Assembly: GCA_046537875.1 (NCBI GenBank) | Contig: JBKHJZ010000004.1 | Span: 1-49,416 of the forward strand | Direction of reading: 5' to 3' | DNA length: 49,416 bases | Origin: JBKHJZ01 sp046537875 | Lineage (GTDB): Bacteria; Actinomycetota; Acidimicrobiia; Acidimicrobiales; VFJN01 | Part shown: piece after piece, positions 1-8,279 of the stretch | How positions within the stretch are numbered: the stretch's first letter is position 1 | Layout of the letters: each line of letters begins with the position of its first letter | Notes under the pieces: model-generated | What the model was told of the DNA's origin: nothing | The model's input: the letters and a program-made list of their open reading frames with translations, nothing else | Database searches by the model: none | Position numbers and translations under genes: made by a program

Positions 1-1264
1 CGGCGGGGCCGAGGAGCAGGTCGAGGGCGCGGCGCGCCGGCACCGCCTCGTGCCGCCCGAGCGCGGCGCCGCCGGGGGTGGTGCGGTGACCGGCGGCGGC
101 GATGGCCCGCCAGGGATCGGGGTGGGTGAACGGGGCGTCGGTGCTGGCTGCGACCGGGATCCCCGCCGCGAGGAGGCTGGCGCACGGGTAGAGGTGCGGC
201 AGGTCGCCGGCGTCGACCTCGCGCCGGTACTCGTCCCCGCGCTCGGCCACGAACCCGGGTTGCGTGACAACCGTGATGCCGTGGCGGGCGATGGCCGCGC
301 GCAGCTCCGGCGGGATCACCGCCCCGTGCTCGATGCGATCGCCGGCGCGGGATCCCACCTCGTCCCAGGCGGCCAGGGCGAGCACGAGTGCCACCCGCGT
401 GACGCAGTGGACCGCCACGCTGCGCCCGTGGCCGTGTGCGGCCCGGAGGTGGTGGCAGAGCCGGTCCAGCGGCGGCAGCTCGGCGTCGTCGAGGACGATC
501 TTCACCGGTCCCGCCGCGAGCCCGGCCGGCGGGTCGACGCCGGCGAGCTCAGGGCCGCCGGTCACCACGACGCGTTGGGGGAGCGCCCCCGACGCCACGG
601 CGGTCGCGAGCGGTTCGAGCTCCGCGGGGTCGGCGTAGGGGGTGGTGTCGGTGACACTGGTGACCCCGTAGCCGGCCAGGCGGGCGCCCAGCCCGGCCAG
701 GTCGGGCGGGTCGTCGGCGGGGAGCAGCTCCCGCAACCAGCGGTCGGCCCGGTGGAGGCGGCCGGTGGGCCGGCCGGCGGCGTCGCGCTCGATGCCCGGC
801 CGGTCGACGCGGTCGAGGCCGAGCGCGACGATCGCCGCGCTGTTCAGCATCCAGCGGGCGCCGCTGCGGTGTTGGACCCGCAGGGGGCGGTGCGGGACGA
901 GCGCGTCGAGGGCGTGCCGGTCGAGGTCGCCGGCCACCGACTCGTGGTAGCCGACCGCCCGGATCCATGCCCCGGCCGCGCGCTCGGGATCGGTGTCGGC
1001 GGCGCGCAGCGCCCGGGCGAGCCCCGGCGCGTCGCGCACGACCGGTGGCCCGACCATGGTCGACCGTGCGGCGGCGGCGGTGGCCATCAGGTGGATGTGA
1101 TGGTCGTGCAGCCCCGGGATCAACGCACCGCCCCGCCCGGCGATCACCGATGCCCCGGGCGAGGGGCGGAGGCCGGCCCCGATCTGGGTGATCACGCCGC
1201 TCGCGACCCGGACGTCGGTGACGCGGCCGTCGAGGGCGGCGCGGCGGATCAGCAGCTCGGTCAG
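1..1264 (-). CDS. Amidohydrolase family protein (YtcJ-like), 3' end cut by window edge
   Basis: About 421 residues are visible and the C-terminus lies outside the window. The translation starts with the small beta-strand domain typical of amidohydrolases, then the metal-binding motif HDHHIHL, later the segment GDRIEHGAVIPPEL and the late metal-ligand motif STDAPFTHPDP. This order fits Amidohydrolase_3/YtcJ-like metal-dependent hydrolases, which act on amides or cyclic C-N bonds; the substrate cannot be told. The reading frame opens at a stop at 1304-1306 and contains no ATG, GTG or TTG before the conserved N-terminus. The best start is CTG at 1264, overlapping the TGA of the upstream CoA-transferase as CTGA, with GGAG 8 nt before it. 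The first canonical start, GTG at 1195, would delete the conserved first strands. It is probably co-transcribed with the CoA-transferase gene. Confidence 0.85.
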   Translation of the reverse strand, partial: MTELLIRRAALDGRVTDVRVASGVITQIGAGLRPSPGASVIAGRGGALIPGLHDHHIHLMATAAAARSTMVGPPVVRDAPGLARALRAADTDPERAAGAWIRAVGYHESVAGDLDRHALDALVPHRPLRVQHRSGARWMLNSAAIVALGLDRVDRPGIERDAAGRPTGRLHRADRWLRELLPADDPPDLAGLGARLAGYGVTSVTDTTPYADPAELEPLATAVASGALPQRVVVTGGPELAGVDPPAGLAAGPVKIVLDDAELPPLDRLCHHLRAAHGHGRSVAVHCVTRVALVLALAAWDEVGSRAGDRIEHGAVIPPELRAAIARHGITVVTQPGFVAERGDEYRREVDAGDLPHLYPCASLLAAGIPVAASTDAPFTHPDPWRAIAAAGHRTTPGGAALGRHEAVPARRALDLLLGPA

Positions 1265-2568
1265 GACCGGCGCTCCAGGTCGGCCAGCACGGAACCGGTG
1301 TGCTCACCCAGGCGGGGAGCACGCTCCTGCGCCGGACGCGCCCGGGGCGGGACGGCGCCGGGAGGCGGGTCCGTGCCGGGGATGGTGAGCGTCGGCCCGG
1401 CCAGGTGCGCCGCCGCCTCGGCCATCGCCACGTCGAGGAACCAGCGCCCGCCGGCCGCCAGCGCCTCGAGCACCGCCGCGGCCGCGACCAGGCCCGCGAC
1501 GGGATCCGCGACCGCATCGGCGCAGAAGCACGGCCCCCGAGCATCCCAGCAGGCCAGGCCCCCGGCGACGGCGGCATCGTCGCCGAACGCCACCCGGTCG
1601 GCTCCCGGACCGGTACGGCCGTACCCCGTGATCGACACCCAGACGCGCGGCCCGCCCCGGCCGAGGAGCGACTCGGGGTCGATGCCGAGCTGCGCCAATG
1701 CCCGGGGCCGTGACGCCTCGATCACCACGTCCGCGCGCGCCAGCAGCTCGTGCAGGCGACGGGCACCCTCGCGTGACCGGAGGTCGAGCGCCACCGCCCG
1801 CTTGCCCGCGTTGAGCACGTCGAAGAACCGGGCGGGGCCATGGCGTGCGCCGTCGGGACGGCTGGTGGACTCCACCTTGACCACGTCTGCGCCGGCCTCC
1901 GCCAGCAGGCCCCCGCACAGGGGCCCGGCCCACAGGGCGCTCAGGTCGACCACGAGCAGGCCCGCCGTGCTCGACGTGGCGGGCGCGGGCGATGCGGCTG
2001 ACGCGACGGACCGAGCACGCACCGGGAGCGGCGCGAGGGGCGGTGCCGCCCGGGTCGGCGACCGAGCCGTTCCCGGCAGGTCGGCGACGGGCAGGCCGAG
2101 CAGGCGCGCGCGCTCGGTCAGCTCGTCCGCCGGCCTCCCTGCCACCGCTGCGGTCACGGTGGGCCAGTAGTCGACGCGCCCGGGCTCGTCGACCTGCAGC
2201 CAGGCGGGGATCAGCTCGACGTCGTCCGGACGGGCGAGCGTCACGGCGACCCAGCCGTCGCTGGTGGGCAGGAGGCGGGTGGCGCCGCCACAGCTGGTGC
2301 TGCCGCCCCGGCACAGCCCGGCCAGCGCAGCGCGCTCGCCCAGCAGGGCGAGCGGGTCCAGGGTGGTCGGTGTGCCCAGCGCCGCCGTCCGGCGGGTGAC
2401 CACGTCGCCGATGGCACCGAGCTTGTCGACCAGCCCCGCGGGGGGTCCGAGCGGCATCGAGTCCGGCCGGCCGGTCAGCCACATGGCGCCGCTCGCCGCC
2501 CAGGCAGCCAGCTCCCCGGCGGTGTCGGCATCGGTGGCGGCCTGGCGGCGCTCGCACGGGGAAGTCAC
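1261..2568 (-). CDS. CaiB/BaiF (class III) CoA-transferase family protein
   Basis: 435 residues from GTG at 2568. The C-terminal half carries family III CoA-transferase hallmarks: LWAGPLCGGLLAEAGADVVKVE (residues near 235-255), a FFDVLNAGKRAVALDLRS segment, DVVIEASRP and the stretch VSITGYGRTGP. Class III enzymes move CoA between carboxylic acids through an aspartyl-CoA thioester; the substrate is unknown. The N-terminal 200 residues are weaker but include the family-like pattern AGLCRGGSTSCGGATRLLPT. The start is uncertain: no clear ribosome binding site precedes the GTG, which sits 21 nt from the divergent gene start at 2590. The 3' end overlaps the amidohydrolase start by four bases, so the two genes are likely translated together. 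The gene sits among CoA-ester enzymes, consistent with catabolism of an unusual acid. Confidence 0.88.
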   Translation of the reverse strand: MTSPCERRQAATDADTAGELAAWAASGAMWLTGRPDSMPLGPPAGLVDKLGAIGDVVTRRTAALGTPTTLDPLALLGERAALAGLCRGGSTSCGGATRLLPTSDGWVAVTLARPDDVELIPAWLQVDEPGRVDYWPTVTAAVAGRPADELTERARLLGLPVADLPGTARSPTRAAPPLAPLPVRARSVASAASPAPATSSTAGLLVVDLSALWAGPLCGGLLAEAGADVVKVESTSRPDGARHGPARFFDVLNAGKRAVALDLRSREGARRLHELLARADVVIEASRPRALAQLGIDPESLLGRGGPRVWVSITGYGRTGPGADRVAFGDDAAVAGGLACWDARGPCFCADAVADPVAGLVAAAAVLEALAAGGRWFLDVAMAEAAAHLAGPTLTIPGTDPPPGAVPPRARPAQERAPRLGEHTGSVLADLERRS

Positions 2569-2589
2569 CGCGGCAATGATCGCGCTGCC

Positions 2590-3597
2590 ATGCCGACCCA
2601 GGAACTTCCGCTCGACGCGCTGGTGGCCGCGGTCCGGGGCACGGCCGGTGCGTCGCCGTGGGCGGCGTGGGCCGAGCCCGGTCTGATCGTCGTCGATCTC
2701 GATGCCGCCCCGCCCCGGGCCCCGATCCCTGTCGCACACGGCGGGGTCCGCGCGGTGATCGCGGGCCGCACCGATCGCCGACCACCGGAGGCCCACCCCG
2801 CGGCGGCGGTGTGCGACGTCGTCCTGGCGAGGGGCGACCCCGCGTTGGAGGCCATCGCCTCGACCGTGGCCTCGTACCCGCTCGCCTCGTGCGCGCTCGC
2901 CGTACTGCTCCGGGGGTCCGGCGATCGCTCCCTCGATGCCGGGCTGACCGCCGAGTCCGCGGTCTACTCGGCGCTCCAGGCCGGGCCCGAGTTCGCCGCC
3001 TGGCGGGCGGAGAACCCCCGCCGCGAGCGGCCACCCGGCGGGGAGCCGGTGGCGCTGTCGCGCGAGGGACACGTGCTGCACATCACCCTGTGCCGCCCCG
3101 AGGTGCGCAACGCCCTCGACACCCGCATGCGTGACGGGCTGGTGGAGGCGTTCGGCCTGGCGGCCATCGACGACTCCATCGCCGAGGTCCACCTGCGCGG
3201 CGAGGGGCCCGACTTCTGCGCCGGCGGCGACCTGGACGAGTTCGGTTCGTTCCCCGACCCGGCCACCGCCCACCTGGTCCGGCTCCAGCAGAGCGCCGGC
3301 CGGGCCATCGCCGCCGTACGAGACCGGACGACCGCCCACCTCCACGGCGCCTGCATGGGGTCGGGCATCGAGCTGCCGGCCTTCGCCGGCACCGTGATCG
3401 CCGAGCCGTCCACCACCATCGGCCTGCCCGAGCTGTCGCTCGGCCTCGTCCCCGGCGCCGGGGGCACGGTGAGCATCCCGCGCCGTGTCGGCCGCCACCG
3501 GACCGCGCGCCTGGCGCTCACGGGCGAGCGCCTCGATGCCCAAACGGCGCTCGCCTGGGGCCTGGTCGATGCGGTCCAGGACATCGGCGGTCGGTGA
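2590..3597 (+). CDS. Enoyl-CoA hydratase/isomerase family protein with extended N-terminus
   Basis: 335 residues. The crotonase domain starts near residue 153 (VALSREGHVLHITLCRPEVRNALD). Both acid/base glutamates of classical enoyl-CoA hydratases are in place: GSGIE (first Glu) and LPELSLGLVPGAGG (second Glu). The oxyanion segment is GEGPDFCAGGDLDEFG. It should hydrate trans-2-enoyl-CoA or do a closely related crotonase reaction. The first 150 residues are unusual. Their end (a PLAS...LLR...GLTAESAVYSALQAGPEFAAW pattern) looks like the tail of a crotonase fold, so the protein may carry a degenerate, truncated first domain before the active one. The C-terminus is short after GLVDAVQDI. It is divergent from the CoA-transferase gene, with only 21 nt between the two proposed starts. 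Confidence 0.9.
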   Translation: MPTQELPLDALVAAVRGTAGASPWAAWAEPGLIVVDLDAAPPRAPIPVAHGGVRAVIAGRTDRRPPEAHPAAAVCDVVLARGDPALEAIASTVASYPLASCALAVLLRGSGDRSLDAGLTAESAVYSALQAGPEFAAWRAENPRRERPPGGEPVALSREGHVLHITLCRPEVRNALDTRMRDGLVEAFGLAAIDDSIAEVHLRGEGPDFCAGGDLDEFGSFPDPATAHLVRLQQSAGRAIAAVRDRTTAHLHGACMGSGIELPAFAGTVIAEPSTTIGLPELSLGLVPGAGGTVSIPRRVGRHRTARLALTGERLDAQTALAWGLVDAVQDIGGR

Positions 3598-3630
3598 ACC
3601 GCCCGACCGCATCCTCGTGACCCGGAGCCG

Positions 3631-3636
3631 TAAGGT
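3631..3636 (+). promoter_or_regulatory. Candidate -10 element (TAAGGT) before the RND exporter gene
   Basis: TAAGGT fits the TAnnnT pattern of actinobacterial -10 boxes and lies 35 nt before the ATG at 3672, in otherwise GC-rich sequence. No convincing -35 hexamer is visible at 16-18 nt. This is a pattern match only. Confidence 0.3.
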
Positions 3637-3671
3637 GGTCGCCTGGTGGAGTCCATCGAGGTGACCGCCCG

Positions 3672-6302
3672 ATGAACGAGGTTTGGCGCGCTCTCGGCCG
3701 AGCCCTCAGCCGGAGGACGGCGGTCGTCCTGGGTGCGGTGCTGGTGATCACCGCGCTGTTCGCTCTGGGGCTCCCCGCGCTGGAGTTCGCCACGGGGCAG
3801 GACAGCTACCTCGCCCCCGACGATCCGGCCGCCATCGACAACGAGCGCTACCAGGACCTCTTCGGCGGCGAGGCCATGGTCGTCCTGCTCACCATGGACG
3901 AGGGCGAGACGCTCCCCGACCTGTTCACCGAGGAGAACCTCCGGCGGTTCGAGGAGCTCGAGGAGCAGTTGCGGGCGTCGGACGCCAGTCATGCGGTCGT
4001 CAGCCCGCGGACGCCGCTGCTGTGGGCGGAGCGCCTCGCACTGAGCGGTGTCGGTGTCGAGATCCTCGAGCGTGCCGCCGCCCGCGAGACCGATCCCGAT
4101 GCCGTGGAGGCCCGCGCCGAGGAGAACCAGATCACGTCGCTGCGCCTCGCCCAGGCGGGCGAGCCGTCGCTGTCGAACCCCGACTGGGTCGAGTTCCTGC
4201 TCTACGCGAACGACGGGTTCGAGGTGAGCGCAGACGGAGAGCTCGTCGCCCCACCCGACGATGACCGGGTCATACGGGGCGCCCTGCGCAGCACGTTCCC
4301 CGATCCGCGTCACGCCCTGTTCGTGACGTTCCTGCAGGGCAACGCCTCTCTCGAGGAGCTGGGCGCGGGTGAGGATCTGGTCGCCGATGCGTTGGCCGAC
4401 ATCACGTTCGACAACGCCGACTTCATCCTCACCGGAACGCCCACCTTCCTGACCGACATCAACGACTACCTCCAGGGCGGCATGTTGACCCTCGGCGTCC
4501 TCGCGGTCGCGGTCATGCTCGTGGTGCTCGCCCTGACCTTCCGGGTGCGCTGGCGCTTCCTGCCGTTGGCGGTGGTGCTGGCCGGCATCGTCTGGGCGTT
4601 CGGCCTGTTCGGCTTCGTCGGGTTCGATCTGTCGCTGGTCACCATCTCGGGGCTGCCGATCCTCATCGGCATCGGCATCGACTTCGCCATCCAGATCCAC
4701 AACCGGGCCGAGGAGGAGTCGGTGCTCGACCGTGAGCCGTTCCCCCTCGCTGAGACGGTCGCGCGGCTCGCGTCGCCGCTCGCCATCGCCACGGTGGCCT
4801 CGGTGATCGCGTTCCTCAGCATGCGGTTCTCCCTGGTGCCGATGATCCAGGACTTCGGGCTGCTGCTGTCGATCGGCATCGTCGCGATGCTCGTCGTCGG
4901 CATCGTGGTGCCGACCGCGATGCTCGGCGCCAGGGAGCGCCGCCGGCGCACCACCGAGGTGCGGCCCTCGCGGCTCGACCGGGTGGTGATCTGGCTCGGC
5001 TCGGCACCACCGGCCGTGGTGCTGCCGTTGGTGGTGCTGGCGTTGGTCCTGCCGGTCATCGGGCTCGCGCTCGAGCAGGACGCCGAGATCGAGAGCGACC
5101 CGATCAACTGGGCCGACCAGGACAGCGGGTCGGTGGTGAACGCCCGGAGCCTCGAGGACGAGACCGGCTACGCCACCACGCTCGGGATCTTCATCGAGAC
5201 GTCCGGCGTGGCGGAAGGCGGCATCTTCACCGATCAGATGGGTGCGTTCGCATACGGCTTCGTGCGGGCGGCGCAGGAGGAGCATCCGAGGCTGGCGGCC
5301 TCGTCGAGCCTCTTCACCACGGTGGGCAATCTGATCGCCGTGCCGGGGGCCACCCCGTTGCCGCCCACGGGAGAGGACCTGCTCGCCGCCTACGAGGTGG
5401 CGCCCTCCGACATCCAGGAGGTGCTCGTCGGCGACGACGGCAACGCCGGGCAGGTGACGTTCTGGGTGGGCCCCTCCTCGTTGGAGGCGCGAGCCGACCT
5501 GGTCGACGAGCTCGAGGCAGCCATCGCCCGGCCGGGCGACGGGCAGGCCCCGCTGCCCGAGAACGCGTCGGCGACCCCGTCGGGCCTCGCTCGGGTGGGA
5601 GTCGGCCTGTTCGAGAACCTCACCGCCAACCGCCTCCTGCTCACGGTCGTGGCGCTGCTGGGGGTGGCGGCGTGGATCGTGCTGCGCTTCCTCTCGATCG
5701 GGCGGGCCTTTCTGACGATGATCCCGATCCTGATCGCGGTCGGCGCGGCATCGACGGGGGTCTCGCTCCTCGGCATCACGCTCAGCCCCCTGACCACTGT
5801 GAGCGGCCCGCTCGTCATCGCGATCTGCGCCGAGTTCTCCGTCCTGATCCTCGGACGGTTCCTCGAGGAGCGCCAGCGCGGGCTCGACCCGTCGGAGGCG
5901 ACGCACGTGGCGTCGCGGCGGACCGGTCGGGCCTTCGTGGCCTCGGCACTCACGACGGTGGGCGGCTTCGGCGTGCTCCTCTTCGCTGCGCTGCCGCTGC
6001 TGCGCGACTTCGGGGCGGTGGTGACGATCAACGTGACCGTGGCCCTGCTCGCGGCACTCGTCGTCGTTCCTCCGGCGGCGGTGTGGGCCGATCGCCGGGG
6101 CTTGCTCGAGACCAGCACCACGGCGGTCCCTCAGGTTCGCCGCGTGGCGGCTGTGGTGGTCGGTCTGCTGCTGCTCGCTGCGGCTGTCACGTTGAGCCTG
6201 GTCGTCGCCGACGACGAGGCCGAGGCCGGTCCCGGGGCGTCGTCGGGTGCCGTACCCGCCGCCACGCCGGGACGGTCGGCGGCCGAGCAGCCCGGCGGCT
6301 GA
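3672..6302 (+). CDS. RND superfamily exporter, MMPL-type
   Basis: 876 residues. The topology is that of a duplicated RND/MMPL transporter: one TM helix near residues 15-37, a large extracytoplasmic loop to about 270, a five-helix bundle (about 273-415), a TM near 445, a second large loop, and a second bundle (about 655-815). The motif GIGIDFAIQIHNR in the first bundle corresponds to the proton-relay GxGxD motif of MMPL proteins. The second-half counterpart reads AICAEFSVLILGRF, so the two halves differ. These proteins use the proton gradient to export lipids or hydrophobic compounds; the substrate is unknown. A further hydrophobic helix (about 818-840) follows the usual 12 and is trailed by an acidic, Ala/Gly-rich tail. 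It is a single gene, with no adaptor or outer-membrane partner nearby. Confidence 0.9.
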   Translation: MNEVWRALGRALSRRTAVVLGAVLVITALFALGLPALEFATGQDSYLAPDDPAAIDNERYQDLFGGEAMVVLLTMDEGETLPDLFTEENLRRFEELEEQLRASDASHAVVSPRTPLLWAERLALSGVGVEILERAAARETDPDAVEARAEENQITSLRLAQAGEPSLSNPDWVEFLLYANDGFEVSADGELVAPPDDDRVIRGALRSTFPDPRHALFVTFLQGNASLEELGAGEDLVADALADITFDNADFILTGTPTFLTDINDYLQGGMLTLGVLAVAVMLVVLALTFRVRWRFLPLAVVLAGIVWAFGLFGFVGFDLSLVTISGLPILIGIGIDFAIQIHNRAEEESVLDREPFPLAETVARLASPLAIATVASVIAFLSMRFSLVPMIQDFGLLLSIGIVAMLVVGIVVPTAMLGARERRRRTTEVRPSRLDRVVIWLGSAPPAVVLPLVVLALVLPVIGLALEQDAEIESDPINWADQDSGSVVNARSLEDETGYATTLGIFIETSGVAEGGIFTDQMGAFAYGFVRAAQEEHPRLAASSSLFTTVGNLIAVPGATPLPPTGEDLLAAYEVAPSDIQEVLVGDDGNAGQVTFWVGPSSLEARADLVDELEAAIARPGDGQAPLPENASATPSGLARVGVGLFENLTANRLLLTVVALLGVAAWIVLRFLSIGRAFLTMIPILIAVGAASTGVSLLGITLSPLTTVSGPLVIAICAEFSVLILGRFLEERQRGLDPSEATHVASRRTGRAFVASALTTVGGFGVLLFAALPLLRDFGAVVTINVTVALLAALVVVPPAAVWADRRGLLETSTTAVPQVRRVAAVVVGLLLLAAAVTLSLVVADDEAEAGPGASSGAVPAATPGRSAAEQPGG

Positions 6303-6524
6303 GCCGCGGGCGTCCCGCCGGCGATGACGACGGTGGAGCCGGCTGTGGCCTGCCGCCACGCCTCTTGACCTGTCGGTCCGTGACCGCCATCCTGATGGTC
6401 AAAACCCGACCGAAGTGATCGGGAATTCAGCAGCGATCGCGGTGGCGGGTCACGGCCCCGCCCCCCAGCGGGTACGCCTCCCGGCCGTCCGCCCTCGCCG
6501 GACGAGGACCCGAAGGAGGACACC

Positions 6525-7364
6525 ATGGCCGAACACCCCCGGCAGGATGTGCTCGTCAGCACCGACTGGCTCGCGGAGCATCTCGACGACCCCACGGTGC
6601 GGATCGTCGAGGTCGACGAGGACACCAGCGCCTACGAGAAGGACCACATCCGCAACGCCGTGGCCTGGAACTGGTTCGAGGACCTCCACACCAGGCCCCA
6701 GCGCGACTACGTCGACCAGGCGGGGGTGGCGCGCCTGTTGCAGCACGCGGGGGTCGGACCGAACACGACGGTCGTCCTGTACGGCGGCAACAACAACTGG
6801 TTCGCGTCCTACGCGTACTGGCTGCTGCGCTACCGGGGGTTCGACGACGTCAAGCTGCTCGACGGGGGCCGCAAGGCCTGGGAGGCCGAGCAGCGGGAGC
6901 TGGTGAGCGAGGTCCCCACCTTCGAACCCACGGACATAGAGGTCGCCGGTCCCGACCGCGACGAGATGCGTGCCCTCCGCGACCACGTGCTCGCCAACCT
7001 CGACAGGGTCTCGTTCGTCGACGTCCGCTCGCCCGAGGAGTACCGGGGCGAGCTGCTCGCGCCGCCCCACGTTCCCCAGGAGCAGGCCCAGGTGCCGGGC
7101 CACATCCCCGGCGCAGCCAACATCCCCTGGAGCAAGGCCGCCAACGACGACGGCACGTTCCGCTCGACCGAGGAGCTCCAGAACCTCTACGGGGGGCAGG
7201 GCATCGGCCCCGATCGGGAGGTCATCGCCTACTGCCGGATCGGGGAGCGCTCGGCCCACACGTGGTTCGTGCTCCACGAACTGCTCGGCTATCCCGATGT
7301 GCGCAACTACGACGGATCCTGGACCGAGTACGGCTCGTTGGTGGGGGCACCCGTCGAGCGGTAG
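6525..7364 (+). CDS. Thiosulfate sulfurtransferase (rhodanese), two-domain
   Basis: 279 residues with two rhodanese domains: an inactive N-terminal one (about 8-125) and a catalytic one (about 145-275). The active-site loop is CRIGERSAHT with Cys237, the form shared with mycobacterial CysA/SseA-type thiosulfate sulfurtransferases. It should take sulfane sulfur from thiosulfate onto Cys237 and pass it to an acceptor such as cyanide or a thiol. VDVRSPEEYRGE and GHIPGAANIPW are further family signatures. A good ribosome binding site (GGAGG, 7 nt before the ATG) fixes the start. The 222-nt upstream gap contains only a weak TTGACC element at 6365. It is likely monocistronic and convergent with bldD. 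Confidence 0.95.
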   Translation: MAEHPRQDVLVSTDWLAEHLDDPTVRIVEVDEDTSAYEKDHIRNAVAWNWFEDLHTRPQRDYVDQAGVARLLQHAGVGPNTTVVLYGGNNNWFASYAYWLLRYRGFDDVKLLDGGRKAWEAEQRELVSEVPTFEPTDIEVAGPDRDEMRALRDHVLANLDRVSFVDVRSPEEYRGELLAPPHVPQEQAQVPGHIPGAANIPWSKAANDDGTFRSTEELQNLYGGQGIGPDREVIAYCRIGERSAHTWFVLHELLGYPDVRNYDGSWTEYGSLVGAPVER

Positions 7365-7392
7365 CGGCGGTCGTGGCCGCGGCGACCGTGCC

Positions 7393-7416
7393 GGGGCTGC
7401 ACGTCGGCGGGCAGCC
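7393..7416. terminator. Hairpin between convergent rhodanese and bldD genes
   Basis: GGGCTGC (7393-7399) and GCAGCCC (7410-7416) form a perfect 7-bp stem with a 10-nt loop in the 100-nt gap between two convergent genes. There is no T-run on either side, so intrinsic termination of the classical kind is not shown. The position suits a bidirectional terminator. Confidence 0.45.
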
Positions 7417-7464
7417 CGCATGCCGTCCCTGACGCACGCACGTGCGACGCCCGCCGCCGGCAGG

Positions 7465-8019
7465 TCAGGGGTTCAGCCGCAGGCCTAGGCTGTCGAGCTG
7501 GCCGGCGACCTCGTCCGGGCGGCAGCCGAGGATGCAGGCGATGGCGGTCAGGTCCCCGCGCCGGACGGTGAGCATGCGGCCGTTGTAGTCGCCCCGCTGC
7601 AGCTCGATCGTGCGGACGTAGCGGGAGAGCAGCTCCACCTCGTCTCGGGCCAGCCGTGCCAGGGCCGCCAGGTCGATCGTCACCGGCGGTTCGGCGTGCT
7701 GCCGGACACCGGTGACCGTCGGCAGGTCCCCGGCTCCTGCCTCGTCGCCGTCCGGCGCGTCGCCCGCCTGCTCCTCCTCGCTCGGCACCAGCTCGCCGAC
7801 CGGTACGCGGTAGACGCGGGCCAGGCGCTGCAGTCGGGGCACCGAGATCGTGCGCTCACCCCGCTCGTAGGCGCCGAGCACCGATGCCTTGAACTCCTGG
7901 CCGGAGGCCGTCTCGACCTCCTGCAGTGACAAACGCTGCTGGCGGCGCAGCCGGCGCAGCCGGGCGCCGAGCCTGGCAGCGTCGTTGCGATCTGCTTCGG
8001 CGTCGTTATCGCCGTCCAT
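7465..8019 (-). CDS. bldD: BldD-like c-di-GMP-responsive XRE-family regulator
   Basis: 184 residues from the ATG at 8019, preceded by GGAGG with a 6-nt spacer; the frame is open further upstream but that part has no family likeness. Residues 16-75 form an XRE helix-turn-helix (SLQEVETASGQEF, then GAYERGERTISV) very like Streptomyces BldD. After an acidic linker, residues 113-182 match the BldD C-terminal domain. RGD at 142-144, eight residues, then RRGD at 153-156 reproduces the published c-di-GMP signature RxD-X8-RxxD. In Streptomyces, c-di-GMP drives dimerisation of BldD, which represses developmental genes. Here the function is inferred; targets are unknown. No c-di-GMP synthase or hydrolase is in the window. 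The upstream leader contains a long inverted repeat (8182-8216). Confidence 0.92.
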   Translation of the reverse strand: MDGDNDAEADRNDAARLGARLRRLRRQQRLSLQEVETASGQEFKASVLGAYERGERTISVPRLQRLARVYRVPVGELVPSEEEQAGDAPDGDEAGAGDLPTVTGVRQHAEPPVTIDLAALARLARDEVELLSRYVRTIELQRGDYNGRMLTVRRGDLTAIACILGCRPDEVAGQLDSLGLRLNP

Positions 8020-8181
8020 GATGGTCCTCCAGGCCCCCTTGCCTGTCGGCTCGTCCAGAGCGGTACGTCGATCCCCAGCGTTGCCCCCAGCGGGCGAGCC
8101 ACCCCGGACCACCGGCGACCGGCGGTGCGTCACGACCTGGCACGCCCGGACACGCTCCCAGCCGCCCTCCACGCTACGGCG

Positions 8182-8216
8182 TTACGATCGGTGCCGGAAG
8201 GCATTGCCGAGCGTAA
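8182..8216. promoter_or_regulatory. Imperfect inverted repeat between bldD and the COG0212 gene
   Basis: TTACGATCGG (8182-8191) is repeated inverted as CCGAGCGTAA (8207-8216), nine of ten positions pairing. Inside lies a second perfect stem, TGCC/GGCA, closed by a GGAA tetraloop. It sits 64 nt after the stop of the minus-strand COG0212 gene and about 160 nt before the bldD start. It may be an operator (perhaps for BldD itself, though it does not match the Streptomyces BldD box well) or the terminator of the upstream gene; no T-tract follows. Confidence 0.4.
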
Positions 8217-8279
8217 TCTTCCAGCCGGCCGCCGGCCGGAGGGCGCCGTGCAGTCCGCCGCACGACGGCCGCCACGCGC

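Noticed and set aside
50..2170. Long plus-strand open frame opposite the amidohydrolase and CoA-transferase genes
   Set aside because: The translation is Arg/Gly/Pro-rich without any motif, while the opposite strand gives two full family matches; it is a by-product of high GC content.
2964..6359. Minus-strand open frame of over 1100 codons opposite the RND exporter
   Set aside because: The translation is Arg/His/Gln-rich and repetitive, typical of the antisense of GC3-rich coding DNA; the plus strand has a complete transporter.
6365..6370. TTGACC as a -35 box for the rhodanese gene
   Set aside because: No acceptable -10 hexamer at 16-18 nt and the gene starts 155 nt away; left as unannotated intergenic sequence.
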